DNA from: Zunongwangia atlantica 22II14-10F7
Lineage (GTDB): Bacteria > Bacteroidota > Bacteroidia > Flavobacteriales > Flavobacteriaceae
Direction: 5' to 3'
NCBI RefSeq assembly: GCF_002094855.1
Contig: NZ_ARYN01000004.1
Location: forward strand, 186,001 to 250,000
Length of the DNA stretch: 64,000 nucleotides
The notes below the pieces were generated by a model. The model worked only from the letters and a program-made list of their open reading frames with translations. It made no database searches and was not told where the DNA came from. Made by a program: the position numbers and the translations under genes. This document shows positions 45,785-54,675 of this stretch, piece after piece (the first letter of the stretch is position 1; each line of letters starts with the position of its first letter).

Positions 45785-45861
45785 TATAAGTCAATTAACT
45801 AATATTAGTTAAAAATAAGTTTTAAGACTTATAAAAATATAAAATAAGCTGTTAGACTTAT
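45785..45861. promoter_or_regulatory. Clustered ATAAGT boxes upstream of satD
   Basis: ATAAGTC at 45786-45792 and ATAAGTT at 45815-45821 on plus, GACTTAT at 45826-45832 and 45855-45861. TATAAGTC and GACTTATA (45785-45792, 45826-45833) form an outer dyad around the 18-bp palindrome. The two GACTTAT copies are direct repeats 29 bases apart. A binding site for a dimeric or tetrameric regulator, perhaps SatD itself, is inferred. Confidence 0.5.
45795..45812. promoter_or_regulatory. Perfect 18-bp palindrome upstream of satD
   Basis: TTAACTAATATTAGTTAA is its own reverse complement and ends 28 bases before the satD ATG. It is the strongest single dyad in this divergent region. Confidence 0.6.
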
Positions 45862-45957
45862 GAGAGTGTAAATACATGCTTAATGCCATACTAAACTTTT
45901 ACTAATTCTTTCAGGAGAGAAAAACAGAAGCTTAATTTTAAAGGAACAACTAAAAAA

Positions 45958-46413
45958 ATGAAAATGGAAACGAATAAAAAAGAACTATTTTACAAGTGTT
46001 TAGAAACCATTAACGAGAAAATTGAGCAATATCAAAATCGGATGGATCAAATTAAAGAATCCATGGAAAGTAATGACATTAAAACCGATTATGATGAAGA
46101 CAATAAGGGCGAAATGTTGAGTGATTTTGAGAAAAATGCAGGATACCTTAGCGAAGCACAGGAACAAAAAGAAGAATTAAGTAAAATAGATCCCGATTAT
46201 AAAAACGAAAGAATTGGTTTTGGAAGTATTGTTGAAACTAAGGAACAATACTATTTTATAGCTATTCCTTTGGGAGAAATTAGCATGGAAAATGGTAGTA
46301 AAATATTTGCAATATCAACAAAAGCTCCTATTTACAAAGAGTTAGAGGGAAAACAGAAAGGTGATACTTTTCAGTTTAATGGGAAAGAACAAGAAATTAC
46401 AGGACTCGAGTAA
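45958..46413 (+). CDS. GreA/GreB-like C-terminal domain protein
   Basis: 151 residues. Residues 1-75 form a helical hairpin with an acidic turn (TDYDEDNKGE near 43-52). Residues 85-150 look like the GreA/GreB C-terminal beta domain (RIGFGSIVETKEQYYFIAIPLG, then KGDTFQFNGKEQEITGLE). The layout copies that of Gre factors, which rescue stalled RNA polymerase by placing acidic residues in the secondary channel; the invariant ALKEN-type tip of GreA is absent. Databases often mislabel such proteins. Activity is uncertain. Divergent from satD. Confidence 0.65.
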   Translation: MKMETNKKELFYKCLETINEKIEQYQNRMDQIKESMESNDIKTDYDEDNKGEMLSDFEKNAGYLSEAQEQKEELSKIDPDYKNERIGFGSIVETKEQYYFIAIPLGEISMENGSKIFAISTKAPIYKELEGKQKGDTFQFNGKEQEITGLE

Positions 46414-46424
46414 TTAACTTATAA

Positions 46425-48470
46425 TTACTCTGGATATTCAACCCTTAAATGATAGATATTCTTAAGTTTTCGCTTAAGAATTTTCTTGATCATCTGGATT
46501 TCCTTAAACGTAATATTCGAATTTAAAAACTGACCTTCTTCCATTTGTTTATTGATAATTTTCTCTACAAAACTATCAATAAGCGTGGAAGTTGGTTCTT
46601 TTAAACTCTTACTAGCCGCTTCTACACTATCACACATCATTAAGATAGCCGTTTCCTTACTAAAAGGAATTGGTCCAGGATATCTAAAATCATCTGGATT
46701 TATCTCACTATCAATTTCTTTCGCTTTCATAAAGAAATAATATACCGTACTGGTTCCGTGATGCGTTCTAATAAAATCGATCACACGATCTGGAAGATTA
46801 TTTTTTCTAGCAATTTCTATTCCTCTAATTACGTGATCGATAATAATTTGCGCGCTTTCCTGTGGAGCTAAATCATCATGTGAGTTAACTGATGAAACCT
46901 GATTTTCTGTAAAATAAGTGGGATTTTCCATTTTCCCAATATCGTGATACAAAGCTCCTACCCTTACCAGCATGGCATTGGCATTAATTTCGTTAGCAGC
47001 AGCTTCAGCAAGATTGGCAACATTCAGTGAATGGTGAAAAGTTCCCGGTGCCTTTTCTGAAAGTTCTTTTAGAAGTGTACTATTAGTGTCTGATAGTTCA
47101 AGTAAAGACATATCTGAAACCATTCCGAAGATCTTCTCATAAATATAAATAAGCGGCTGAACGAATAAAGTTGCCAAACCACCAAGCAAAAAAGTTAGAA
47201 AAACTTCAGATTTAATATCATCTATAGTCCCTTCCTGAATTATGGTAAAAGCAAAATAGGAAATAATATATACCAGCGTAATTTGCCCTACGGAAATAAA
47301 AAGGTTGGCTCTTTTATATAATTCTGAAATAGTTAAAATAGTAACGATTCCTGCAATGATCTGAAGGAACATATATTCGTAACTATTAGGTACGATAAAA
47401 CCTAAAAGTAAAACAGTGATAACATGCGTAAACATTCCCAGACGCGCATCAAAGAAGGCTTTTAAACTAAGCGGAAGAATACATAATGGCACCACATACA
47501 CATAATTCACATCGAAATTTACCACTAATGTTGTGAGCATTACCATGAAAATAATGTTGAAAAATATGAATGTAATTTTCACATTATTCTCAAAAATCGC
47601 AGGTCTGTATTTTTGGATAAATAATAGCAACATTAAAAGCGCCATGGCAACCAATGCACTGTAACCTACAATTATCCAGTTATAGTTGGATTTACTCCAA
47701 ACCTGAGATTCATATTCAGCTTTAAGCGAGCGTAAAATATCATATTTATTTCCTTCTACAACCTCGCCTTTCGCAATCACACGGCTTCCCTGTTCTATGT
47801 TACCCCTGGTGTACGAGATGTTATCGAGTTTGCTTTGTAAAACACGTTCTGTAAACTCGTTATCATAAAACATGTTAGGGGAAACACTATTAAAGAAAAT
47901 CTCTAAAAGATCGTTGCTAAATCTATCTAAATTAGCATCATAGATCTTTTGATTAATGTAATCTCTAATCTCACCCTGTTTAAAAACATTTTTATACGGA
48001 ATCTCGAATGCTTCGTTCCCTTTTCGCAAATAAATTAGATCACCAGGTTCCATTTGTTCATTTTCCTGGGCAAGACCATAGCGATAAATTTCTTCTAATC
48101 TTGAAGTAACGAAATTGGTAATAATACTTCGATAGTTTCCTAGAATACTATCACTAAAAACTTCATTAATTTCCTGTAAGGCTCTATTTTTAACCCTATC
48201 TGCAATATCTTGATCGTATTCGTAATAAGGAATATTATTGGCGGCGATTTCTTCACGTTCCAGCCTTAATTCTTCATCAGACTTTAAAATAGCAAAATCG
48301 AATGGAGCATAAAGGCTTTCGTGTTGCCACGGTTTTCCCTTCGGAATTTCATATTTGAATTTTCCTCCCTTTGGAAGCAAATAAACAATAAGAACTGCCG
48401 TTAGTATGAATAAGAAAACTTTGTAAAAAAGCGCCTGATTTTTGTATAGCTTGTTTACGAAATCCACCAT
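46425..48470 (-). CDS. 7TM-HD family phosphodiesterase (PgpH-like)
   Basis: 681 residues from MVDFVNKLYKNQ at 48470. A longer frame up to 48947 runs antisense into the thiolase gene and is not coding. One N-terminal membrane helix, a large extracytoplasmic 7TMR-HDED region (about 50-270), seven helices (about 275-465), and a C-terminal HD domain: HHSLNVANLAEAAA near 481, LYHDIGKMENP near 505, and HVIRGIEIARKNNLP further on. PgpH members hydrolyse c-di-AMP. Divergent from the thiolase by 115 bases. The catalytic HD pair is intact. Confidence 0.92.
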   Translation of the reverse strand: MVDFVNKLYKNQALFYKVFLFILTAVLIVYLLPKGGKFKYEIPKGKPWQHESLYAPFDFAILKSDEELRLEREEIAANNIPYYEYDQDIADRVKNRALQEINEVFSDSILGNYRSIITNFVTSRLEEIYRYGLAQENEQMEPGDLIYLRKGNEAFEIPYKNVFKQGEIRDYINQKIYDANLDRFSNDLLEIFFNSVSPNMFYDNEFTERVLQSKLDNISYTRGNIEQGSRVIAKGEVVEGNKYDILRSLKAEYESQVWSKSNYNWIIVGYSALVAMALLMLLLFIQKYRPAIFENNVKITFIFFNIIFMVMLTTLVVNFDVNYVYVVPLCILPLSLKAFFDARLGMFTHVITVLLLGFIVPNSYEYMFLQIIAGIVTILTISELYKRANLFISVGQITLVYIISYFAFTIIQEGTIDDIKSEVFLTFLLGGLATLFVQPLIYIYEKIFGMVSDMSLLELSDTNSTLLKELSEKAPGTFHHSLNVANLAEAAANEINANAMLVRVGALYHDIGKMENPTYFTENQVSSVNSHDDLAPQESAQIIIDHVIRGIEIARKNNLPDRVIDFIRTHHGTSTVYYFFMKAKEIDSEINPDDFRYPGPIPFSKETAILMMCDSVEAASKSLKEPTSTLIDSFVEKIINKQMEEGQFLNSNITFKEIQMIKKILKRKLKNIYHLRVEYPE

Positions 48471-48585
48471 ATAAATCGAAGTATTCGTCAAATGTACTAA
48501 AAAATAGTGGTCATTAAATACGTCTTGCCAAGTTCCTTTTAAAATCACTAAATTCGCAAAACAGTAATAGCTAAATTGCATTATT

Positions 48586-49764
48586 ATGAATAACGAAGTA
48601 GTAATTGTTAGTGCTGCCAGAACTCCGATTGGTAGTTTTTTAGGTAGTTTATCTGATATTCCAGCCACAAAATTAGGTGCTATTGCCATTAAGGGTGCAC
48701 TAGATAAGATTAATTTAAAGCCAGACTTAGTTGAAGAGGTTTTAATGGGGAATGTTGTACAGGCTGGTAATGGGCAGGCTCCGGCAAGGCAGGCTGCATT
48801 AGGCGCGGGTATTCCAGATTCTGTGCCCTGTACTACAATTAATAAAGTTTGTGCAAGTGGAATGAAATCTGTAATGCAGGCAGCACAATCTATAATGTTA
48901 GGTGACGCACATATTATTGTTGCCGGTGGTATGGAGAATATGAGCATGATCCCCCACTATCTTCATCTTAGAAAGGGACAAAAGTTTGGGCCTGCAAGTA
49001 TGGAAGATGGAATGCAAAAAGATGGTCTTGTAGATGCTTATGATAAAAATGCCATGGGGGTGTGCGCAGATCTTTGTGCTAAAGAATATGAATTTACCAG
49101 AGAAGATCAAGACAACTTTGCTATCAAATCTTACGAACGTTCTGCAGCAGCATGGGCAGCAGGTAAATTTGATGATGAAGTAGTACCTGTTGAAGTTCCG
49201 CAAAGAAAAGGTGATCCTATCATTTTTAAAGAGGATGAAGAGTACAAAAATGTGCGGATGGATAAGATTGGATCTTTGCGTCCTGCTTTTTCTAAAGATG
49301 GTACGGTTACAGCAGCAAATGCTTCTACCATAAACGACGGTGCTGGTGCTGTGGTACTAATGAGTAGAACAAAAGCTGAAGAATTAGGGCTAGAAATTCT
49401 TTGCACTATAAAAGGTTTTGCAGATGCCGCCCAGGAGCCAAAATGGTTTACCACTGCACCGGCTAAAGCATTACCAAAAGCGCTGGCAAAAGCAGGTGTT
49501 TCTCAGGATGAAATTGACTTTTTTGAATTTAATGAAGCATTCTCTGTAGTAGGATTAGCTAATATGAAAATTTTAGGATTATCTGACGATATAACAAATG
49601 TGAATGGAGGTGCCGTATCTTTAGGGCATCCTCTTGGCTGTAGCGGCGTGAGAATTTTAATCACATTAATTAATGTTCTTAAGCAAAACAATGGTAAATT
49701 GGGCGCTGCTGCGATTTGTAATGGCGGAGGCGGTGCTTCTGCTATGGTAATCGAAAGAAAATAA
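48586..49764 (+). CDS. Thiolase (acetyl-CoA C-acyltransferase)
   Basis: 392 residues. The acylated Cys is C89 in NKVCASGMK, the same number as in the classical Zoogloea thiolase. GHPLGCSGVR holds the base and ICNGGGGASAMVIE the second Cys at the end. It condenses two acetyl-CoA or cleaves 3-ketoacyl-CoA; with no beta-oxidation or PHB genes beside it, the direction is open. Cytoplasmic tetramer in the family. The NlpC/P60 gene follows after 26 bases. Confidence 0.94.
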   Translation: MNNEVVIVSAARTPIGSFLGSLSDIPATKLGAIAIKGALDKINLKPDLVEEVLMGNVVQAGNGQAPARQAALGAGIPDSVPCTTINKVCASGMKSVMQAAQSIMLGDAHIIVAGGMENMSMIPHYLHLRKGQKFGPASMEDGMQKDGLVDAYDKNAMGVCADLCAKEYEFTREDQDNFAIKSYERSAAAWAAGKFDDEVVPVEVPQRKGDPIIFKEDEEYKNVRMDKIGSLRPAFSKDGTVTAANASTINDGAGAVVLMSRTKAEELGLEILCTIKGFADAAQEPKWFTTAPAKALPKALAKAGVSQDEIDFFEFNEAFSVVGLANMKILGLSDDITNVNGGAVSLGHPLGCSGVRILITLINVLKQNNGKLGAAAICNGGGGASAMVIERK

Positions 49765-49790
49765 TCCTAAATTCAGAAATTAAAGTTTTA

Positions 49791-50540
49791 ATGCAATACG
49801 GTATTTGCCCTTTAAGCATTGTGCCTCTTCGTTTTGCCCCTTCTAACGAAAGCGAAATGGTATCACAGCTTCTTTATGGAGAACATTTTAAAATACTTGA
49901 AGAAAGAGCAAAATGGAGTAAAATTCGTGTTGCCTTTGATGGTTTTGAAGCATGGGTTCAGAATAAACAGATTCAAAAAACCGAAGAAACTGTTTATAAT
50001 GATTTAGATTCACAGCAACCTGAACTATCTGCAGATCTTATTGAATTTATTGTTGGGCAGAATGGAGAATTAACTCCAGTTTCTATTGGAGCATCCTTAA
50101 ATGCAAATACTTTTTTAAAAAACAGGTTTGACGGAAGTATTGTGCGCAGTATTCTTCCCAAAGAAAATATTGTAAAAACTGCTTTATTTTATCAAAATTC
50201 TCCGCATTTATGGGGTGGTAAGTCTCCGCTTGGAATAGACTGTAGTGGATTTACCCAAATGGTTTATAAATTAAATGGATATAAGCTAAAAAGAAATGCA
50301 GCAGAGCAGGCAAAACAAGGTGAAGCTCTAAGTTTTATAGAAGAAAGTGAAGCTGGTGACCTAGCTTTTTTTGATGATAACGAAGGTGTTATAAATCATG
50401 TTGGTATAATGATGCAGGATAATTATATTATCCATGTAGACGAAAAAGTTAGAATAGACAGGATAGATCATTCTGGTATTTTTAATGCCGGGTTACGTAG
50501 GCATACTCATAAACTTAGAGTAATAAAGAAGATCATTTAA
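49791..50540 (+). CDS. NlpC/P60 (C40) peptidase with N-terminal SH3-like region
   Basis: 249 residues. SH3b-like region at 1-65 (PLRFAPSNESEMVSQLLYGE), linker, then the C40 domain: catalytic Cys C151 in GIDCSGFTQM, H203 in INHVGIMM and H215 in YIIHVDE. Such enzymes cut gamma-D-Glu-diaminopimelate bonds in peptidoglycan stem peptides. No signal peptide is visible, so it likely acts on recycled muropeptides in the cytoplasm. Linked to the thiolase gene by a short gap, which is unexplained. Confidence 0.9.
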   Translation: MQYGICPLSIVPLRFAPSNESEMVSQLLYGEHFKILEERAKWSKIRVAFDGFEAWVQNKQIQKTEETVYNDLDSQQPELSADLIEFIVGQNGELTPVSIGASLNANTFLKNRFDGSIVRSILPKENIVKTALFYQNSPHLWGGKSPLGIDCSGFTQMVYKLNGYKLKRNAAEQAKQGEALSFIEESEAGDLAFFDDNEGVINHVGIMMQDNYIIHVDEKVRIDRIDHSGIFNAGLRRHTHKLRVIKKII

Positions 50541-50573
50541 AATAGAGTTGATTTTTATCGATTATTAGCATAA

Positions 50574-50603
50574 AAAAAGCCACTGATTTTTCAGTGGCTT
50601 TTT
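50574..50603. terminator. Shared bidirectional terminator (C40 / TPR)
   Basis: Perfect 13-bp stem AAAAAGCCACTGA with its complement, a four-base loop, A and T runs on both sides. Confidence 0.95.
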
Positions 50604-50628
50604 CAATTTTATAATATCGTAGAATGAA

Positions 50629-51870
50629 CTACTCTAGTAAAGCTTTCATTTCAGCAGCTTTTTCGTTCTCACCAATCTGAGTGTAGATATTCATAGCTGT
50701 TCTAACAGCATCTGTATTCTCTGGGTTTTTCTCTACAATTGCTTCTAGGTAAGGAATAGCCTCTCTATAAATTTCTTTACGAGCTTCAGCTAATTCGTCA
50801 TAACGTTTGTTATCCTCCTTACTCATTCCAAGACCGTTCATTTCATCAATGATTTCACGCTCTTTACTAAGAATTACAGCAGCAATATTCATTCTTGCAT
50901 TATCCATATCTGGATCGATCTCTAATGCTTTTTTATAATATTCTACTGCTTTTTCCTGGTCTCCAAGTTCAGCAGTACTAACACCTAAATTATAATAAAG
51001 ACCTGCATCATTAGGGTTTTTCTTAACAAGCTCGTTCATTAGCTGGTTATATTTTTCTTTTTCCCCCATTTGATAGTACATATTAGCTTCAGCCTGTAAT
51101 AATCCTAAATCGTCTGGATTGTTAGACTTTGCATCTTCCATTGCAGCGATTGCTTTATCGTTATTTCCTTCCTGAATATGGATTAAAGCAATGTTTTTAG
51201 CAATTTCACCTCTCTTAGAAGGTTGTTTTTCTTCTTTAGGATCTGTGTACTGATCTGTTTTACTCATTAAATCTCTTTGTTCTTTAGAACCAAAAGATTC
51301 AGTCTCACCAGTTTCTTTATTTACTGCAGTATAGGTAATTGAAGAACCATCGTAATCCAACTCTTTTAATTGCTCGTAATATTTAAGAGCCGAATCATAA
51401 TCCTGCGCATTCAATGAATTTGCAGCAGCATAATAAAGATATACTGTATCTTGTTGATTTAACTCGTAGCTGGCAACCAATTTGTTTGCAGCGCTGGTAT
51501 ATTCTTCAGTGTTTTGATCGTCAATAGCACTTTGTACCAATTGATTTCTAAGATTTGCAAGACCTTGCTCTGCATCTTCACTACCAAGTTCGATAGCTTT
51601 ACTGTATGCTTCTCCCGCAGTCTTAAAATCTTCAACGCTGGTAGAACTACCATCAGCTAAATAAGCTTTGGCCTTAGCAATATAAAATCTCTCCTGCCAT
51701 TTACTGTTAGCTTCAGAAAGTAAAGATTCAGCAGCAGAAATTTCAGTTTTAGCCTGGTCGAAGTTTCCATCTTCAACCGCACTTTCTGCGTTTTTGATTT
51801 CATCTTTTTGTGCTATTGCAGAAATACTTAAGAAAGACAATAGCGACAATGTCAAAATATTCTTTTTCAT
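50629..51870 (-). CDS. Secreted tetratricopeptide-repeat protein
   Basis: 413 residues with a signal peptide (ending AIAQ at 21). At least six TPR-like units can be read, the clearest being PDDLGLLQAEANMYYQMGEKEKY, then AGLYYNLGVSTAELGDQEKAVEYYKKALEIDPD near 305-340. TPRs hold proteins together, here probably in the periplasm. It starts 22 bases after the gyrA stop, a neighbourhood that looks conserved in this family, so it is likely read with gyrA. Partner unknown. Confidence 0.88.
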   Translation of the reverse strand: MKKNILTLSLLSFLSISAIAQKDEIKNAESAVEDGNFDQAKTEISAAESLLSEANSKWQERFYIAKAKAYLADGSSTSVEDFKTAGEAYSKAIELGSEDAEQGLANLRNQLVQSAIDDQNTEEYTSAANKLVASYELNQQDTVYLYYAAANSLNAQDYDSALKYYEQLKELDYDGSSITYTAVNKETGETESFGSKEQRDLMSKTDQYTDPKEEKQPSKRGEIAKNIALIHIQEGNNDKAIAAMEDAKSNNPDDLGLLQAEANMYYQMGEKEKYNQLMNELVKKNPNDAGLYYNLGVSTAELGDQEKAVEYYKKALEIDPDMDNARMNIAAVILSKEREIIDEMNGLGMSKEDNKRYDELAEARKEIYREAIPYLEAIVEKNPENTDAVRTAMNIYTQIGENEKAAEMKALLE

Positions 51871-51892
51871 TGTATTGGTTTATTAATTTAGT

Positions 51893-54427
51893 TTATTCTT
51901 CTGAGTCATTTTGAGCAATATCTGTGCCATCTGCTGCACCGCTTGGATTCTCTACATCTTCAGCATCTTCTATATCCTCTATTTCGTCCTCTTCATGTAA
52001 AACTTTCGCCACTGCAGCAATAGAATCTTTTCCTTTTAGATTGATTAGTCGAACACCCTGAGTTGCTCTTCCCATTACACGCAAATCACTTACTTCTAGT
52101 CTAATCGCAATTCCAGATTTATTGATGATCATTAAATCATCTTCATCTGTAACATTCTTGATGGCTACAAGGTTTCCTGTTTTTTCAGTGATAGAAATTG
52201 TTTTTACTCCTTTTCCTCCACGGTTAGTAATTCGGTAATCTTCTAAGCTTGAACGTTTTCCGTATCCATTTTCAGAAACAACAAGAATGTTAGATTCCAT
52301 ATCGTCTACAGAAACCATTCCTACAACTTCGTCATTATCATCGGCTAAAGTAATACCACGCACCCCAGAAGCATTTCTACCCATAGGTCTTGTTTTACTT
52401 TCTTCAAAACGAATTGCTTTACCACTTTTTACTGCCAACATTACCTGGCTATCTCCTGTAGTAAGTTTAGCTTCTAGTAATTCGTCATCTTCTTTAATGG
52501 TAATCGCGTTAATACCATTAGTTCTAGGACGAGAATATTGTTCTAATGAAGTTTTTTTAACCTGACCTTTTTTAGTGGCCATAATCACAAAATGATTGTT
52601 GACATATTCCTCATCTTTGAGGTCTTGAGTACAGATAAATGCTTTAACACGATCATCTGGTTCAATATTGATAAGGTTTTGAATTGCTCTACCTTTAGAG
52701 GATTTACTTCCTTCAGGAATTTCATAAACGCGCATCCAGAAACATTTTCCTTTCTGAGTAAAGAAAAGCATGTATTGGTGGTTGGTACCCGAGAATAAAT
52801 ATTCTAAGAAATCTTCATTTCTCGTATTTGATCCTTTTTGACCAACTCCTCCTCTATTTTGTCTCTTATACTCGTTTAAAGAAGTCCTTTTAATATAACC
52901 CGCATGAGAGATAGTAATAATTACTCTTTCATCTGGGATCATATCTTCGATACTTAAATCTCCACCAGCATATTCAATGGTAGATCTTCTTCCATCACCG
53001 TATTTTTCTTTTACTTCTAGTAATTCGTCTTTAATTACCTGCATTCTGCGCTCTTTGCGTGCCAAAATGTCTTTAAGGTCTTTAATCGTTTCTAGAATTT
53101 CATCGTATTCGGCTCTTAACTTATCCTGTTCCAGTCCAGTTAGTTGTCTTAATCGCATTTCTACGATAGCTCTGGCCTGAACTTCAGATAATTCAAATCT
53201 TTCGATTAATTTATTTCGAGCTTCATCAGCATTGTTAGAAGAACGAATTAATGCAATTACTTCATCTATATTATCTGAAGCAATAATTAGACCTTCTAAT
53301 ATGTGTGCACGGTCTTCAGCTTTCTTTAGTTCGTATTCTGTTCTACGAACAACCACCTCATGCCTATGCTCCACAAAATGGTAAATAATATCTTTAAGAT
53401 TAAGCATTTCTGGTCTTCCGTTTACCAGTGCAATATTATTTACACTAAAAGAAGACTGTAAAGCAGTGTGTTTAAATAAAGTATTTAAAACGATATTAGG
53501 AATGGCATCACGCTTTAATTGATAAACGATACGCATTCCATGACGGTCTGATTCGTCTCTAATAAGACTAATCCCTTCAATCTTTTTATCATTAATAAGA
53601 TCGGCCGTTTTCTTGATCATATCAGCTTTATTTACCTGATATGGGATTTCAGTAACAACGATACATTCCCTACCGTTTACTTCTTCAAGAGAACTTTTAG
53701 CGCGCATAACGATACGGCCACGACCGGTTTTAAATGCTTCACGCACCCCATCGTAACCATAAATAATTCCTCCAGTAGGAAAATCTGGTGCTTTAATGTG
53801 TTGCATTAACTCATCGATCTCGATATCGTGGTTATCGATATAAGCTACGGTACCATTAATAACCTCTGTAAGGTTATGCGGTGCCATATTTGTTGCCATA
53901 CCTACTGCAATACCACTGGCCCCATTTACTAATAAATTCGGAATTCTGGTAGGTAGCACAACAGGCTCATTTAACGAGTCGTCAAAGTTTAACTGTGTAT
54001 CTACCGTTTCTTTATCGATATCAGCAAGCATATCCTCACTGATTTTTCGCATTCTTGCTTCGGTATAACGCATTGCTGCGGGACTATCACCATCTACAGA
54101 TCCAAAGTTACCCTGGCCATCTACCAGCATATAACGCATACTCCACTCCTGCGCCATCCTCACCATGGTGTCGTAAACAGAAGAATCACCGTGTGGGTGA
54201 TACTTACCTAATACCTCTCCTACAATTCTTGCTGACTTTTTATATGCTCTGTTAGAAAGTACGCCTAATTCGTACATTCCAAATAATACTCTACGATGCA
54301 CCGGCTTAAGACCATCACGAACATCCGGCAACGCACGTGACACAATGACCGACATTGAATAATCAATGTAGGCCGATTTCATCTCTTCTTCAATGTTGAT
54401 AGGAATAAGCTTTTCTCCTTCAGCCAT
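51893..54427 (-). CDS. gyrA: DNA gyrase subunit A
   Basis: 844 residues. Catalytic Tyr Y121 in [10 protein letters not shown] makes the DNA-cleavage bond. The quinolone-resistance region reads [10 protein letters not shown]; the positions equal to E. coli S83 and D87 are S82 and D86, the susceptible forms. A GyrA box-like [10 protein letters not shown] lies near 520, and the six-blade C-terminal wrap domain follows (repeats with GVRGI and GGKGVKT). Acidic tail at the end. With GyrB it introduces negative supercoils. Divergent from clpC across 248 bases. Confidence 0.97.
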   Translation of the reverse strand: MAEGEKLIPINIEEEMKSAYIDYSMSVIVSRALPDVRDGLKPVHRRVLFGMYELGVLSNRAYKKSARIVGEVLGKYHPHGDSSVYDTMVRMAQEWSMRYMLVDGQGNFGSVDGDSPAAMRYTEARMRKISEDMLADIDKETVDTQLNFDDSLNEPVVLPTRIPNLLVNGASGIAVGMATNMAPHNLTEVINGTVAYIDNHDIEIDELMQHIKAPDFPTGGIIYGYDGVREAFKTGRGRIVMRAKSSLEEVNGRECIVVTEIPYQVNKADMIKKTADLINDKKIEGISLIRDESDRHGMRIVYQLKRDAIPNIVLNTLFKHTALQSSFSVNNIALVNGRPEMLNLKDIIYHFVEHRHEVVVRRTEYELKKAEDRAHILEGLIIASDNIDEVIALIRSSNNADEARNKLIERFELSEVQARAIVEMRLRQLTGLEQDKLRAEYDEILETIKDLKDILARKERRMQVIKDELLEVKEKYGDGRRSTIEYAGGDLSIEDMIPDERVIITISHAGYIKRTSLNEYKRQNRGGVGQKGSNTRNEDFLEYLFSGTNHQYMLFFTQKGKCFWMRVYEIPEGSKSSKGRAIQNLINIEPDDRVKAFICTQDLKDEEYVNNHFVIMATKKGQVKKTSLEQYSRPRTNGINAITIKEDDELLEAKLTTGDSQVMLAVKSGKAIRFEESKTRPMGRNASGVRGITLADDNDEVVGMVSVDDMESNILVVSENGYGKRSSLEDYRITNRGGKGVKTISITEKTGNLVAIKNVTDEDDLMIINKSGIAIRLEVSDLRVMGRATQGVRLINLKGKDSIAAVAKVLHEEDEIEDIEDAEDVENPSGAADGTDIAQNDSEE

Positions 54428-54584
54428 ATTACAATATTGTTTAGTTCACAAATCTAACCTGCTAATTTACATATTTTCTATATGTCTCACGGTACTTAAG
54501 CAATAGTTTTCACAGTTTTTATTAACAAAATTTTATTGTGACAAAGTTGATAAGTTAACACTCCCACATTTTGATTTTTGAAAG

Positions 54585-54592
54585 TAATTTTG
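54585..54592 (+). promoter_or_regulatory. Candidate -7 box TAATTTTG for clpC
   Basis: Matches TAnnTTTG 83 bases before the clpC ATG. No CtsR-type heptad repeat was seen. Upstream AT-rich DNA gives no firm -33. Confidence 0.3.
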
Positions 54593-54675
54593 TCAATTAG
54601 CTATATATTCGGGATTAGGTACAGTTTTTGTCCTAATTCAGAATAAAAAATTAACATAGAGAGAAAGGAAAAAAC

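Noticed and set aside
48471-48947. N-terminal extension of the 7TM-HD gene in the same frame
   Set aside because: It lies antisense inside the thiolase coding region and reads as low-quality protein; MVDFVNKL at 48470 gives the usual family start.
54428-54675. CtsR/HrcA-type operator upstream of clpC
   Set aside because: No heptad direct repeat or CIRCE-type dyad was found; only a -7-like box is visible.
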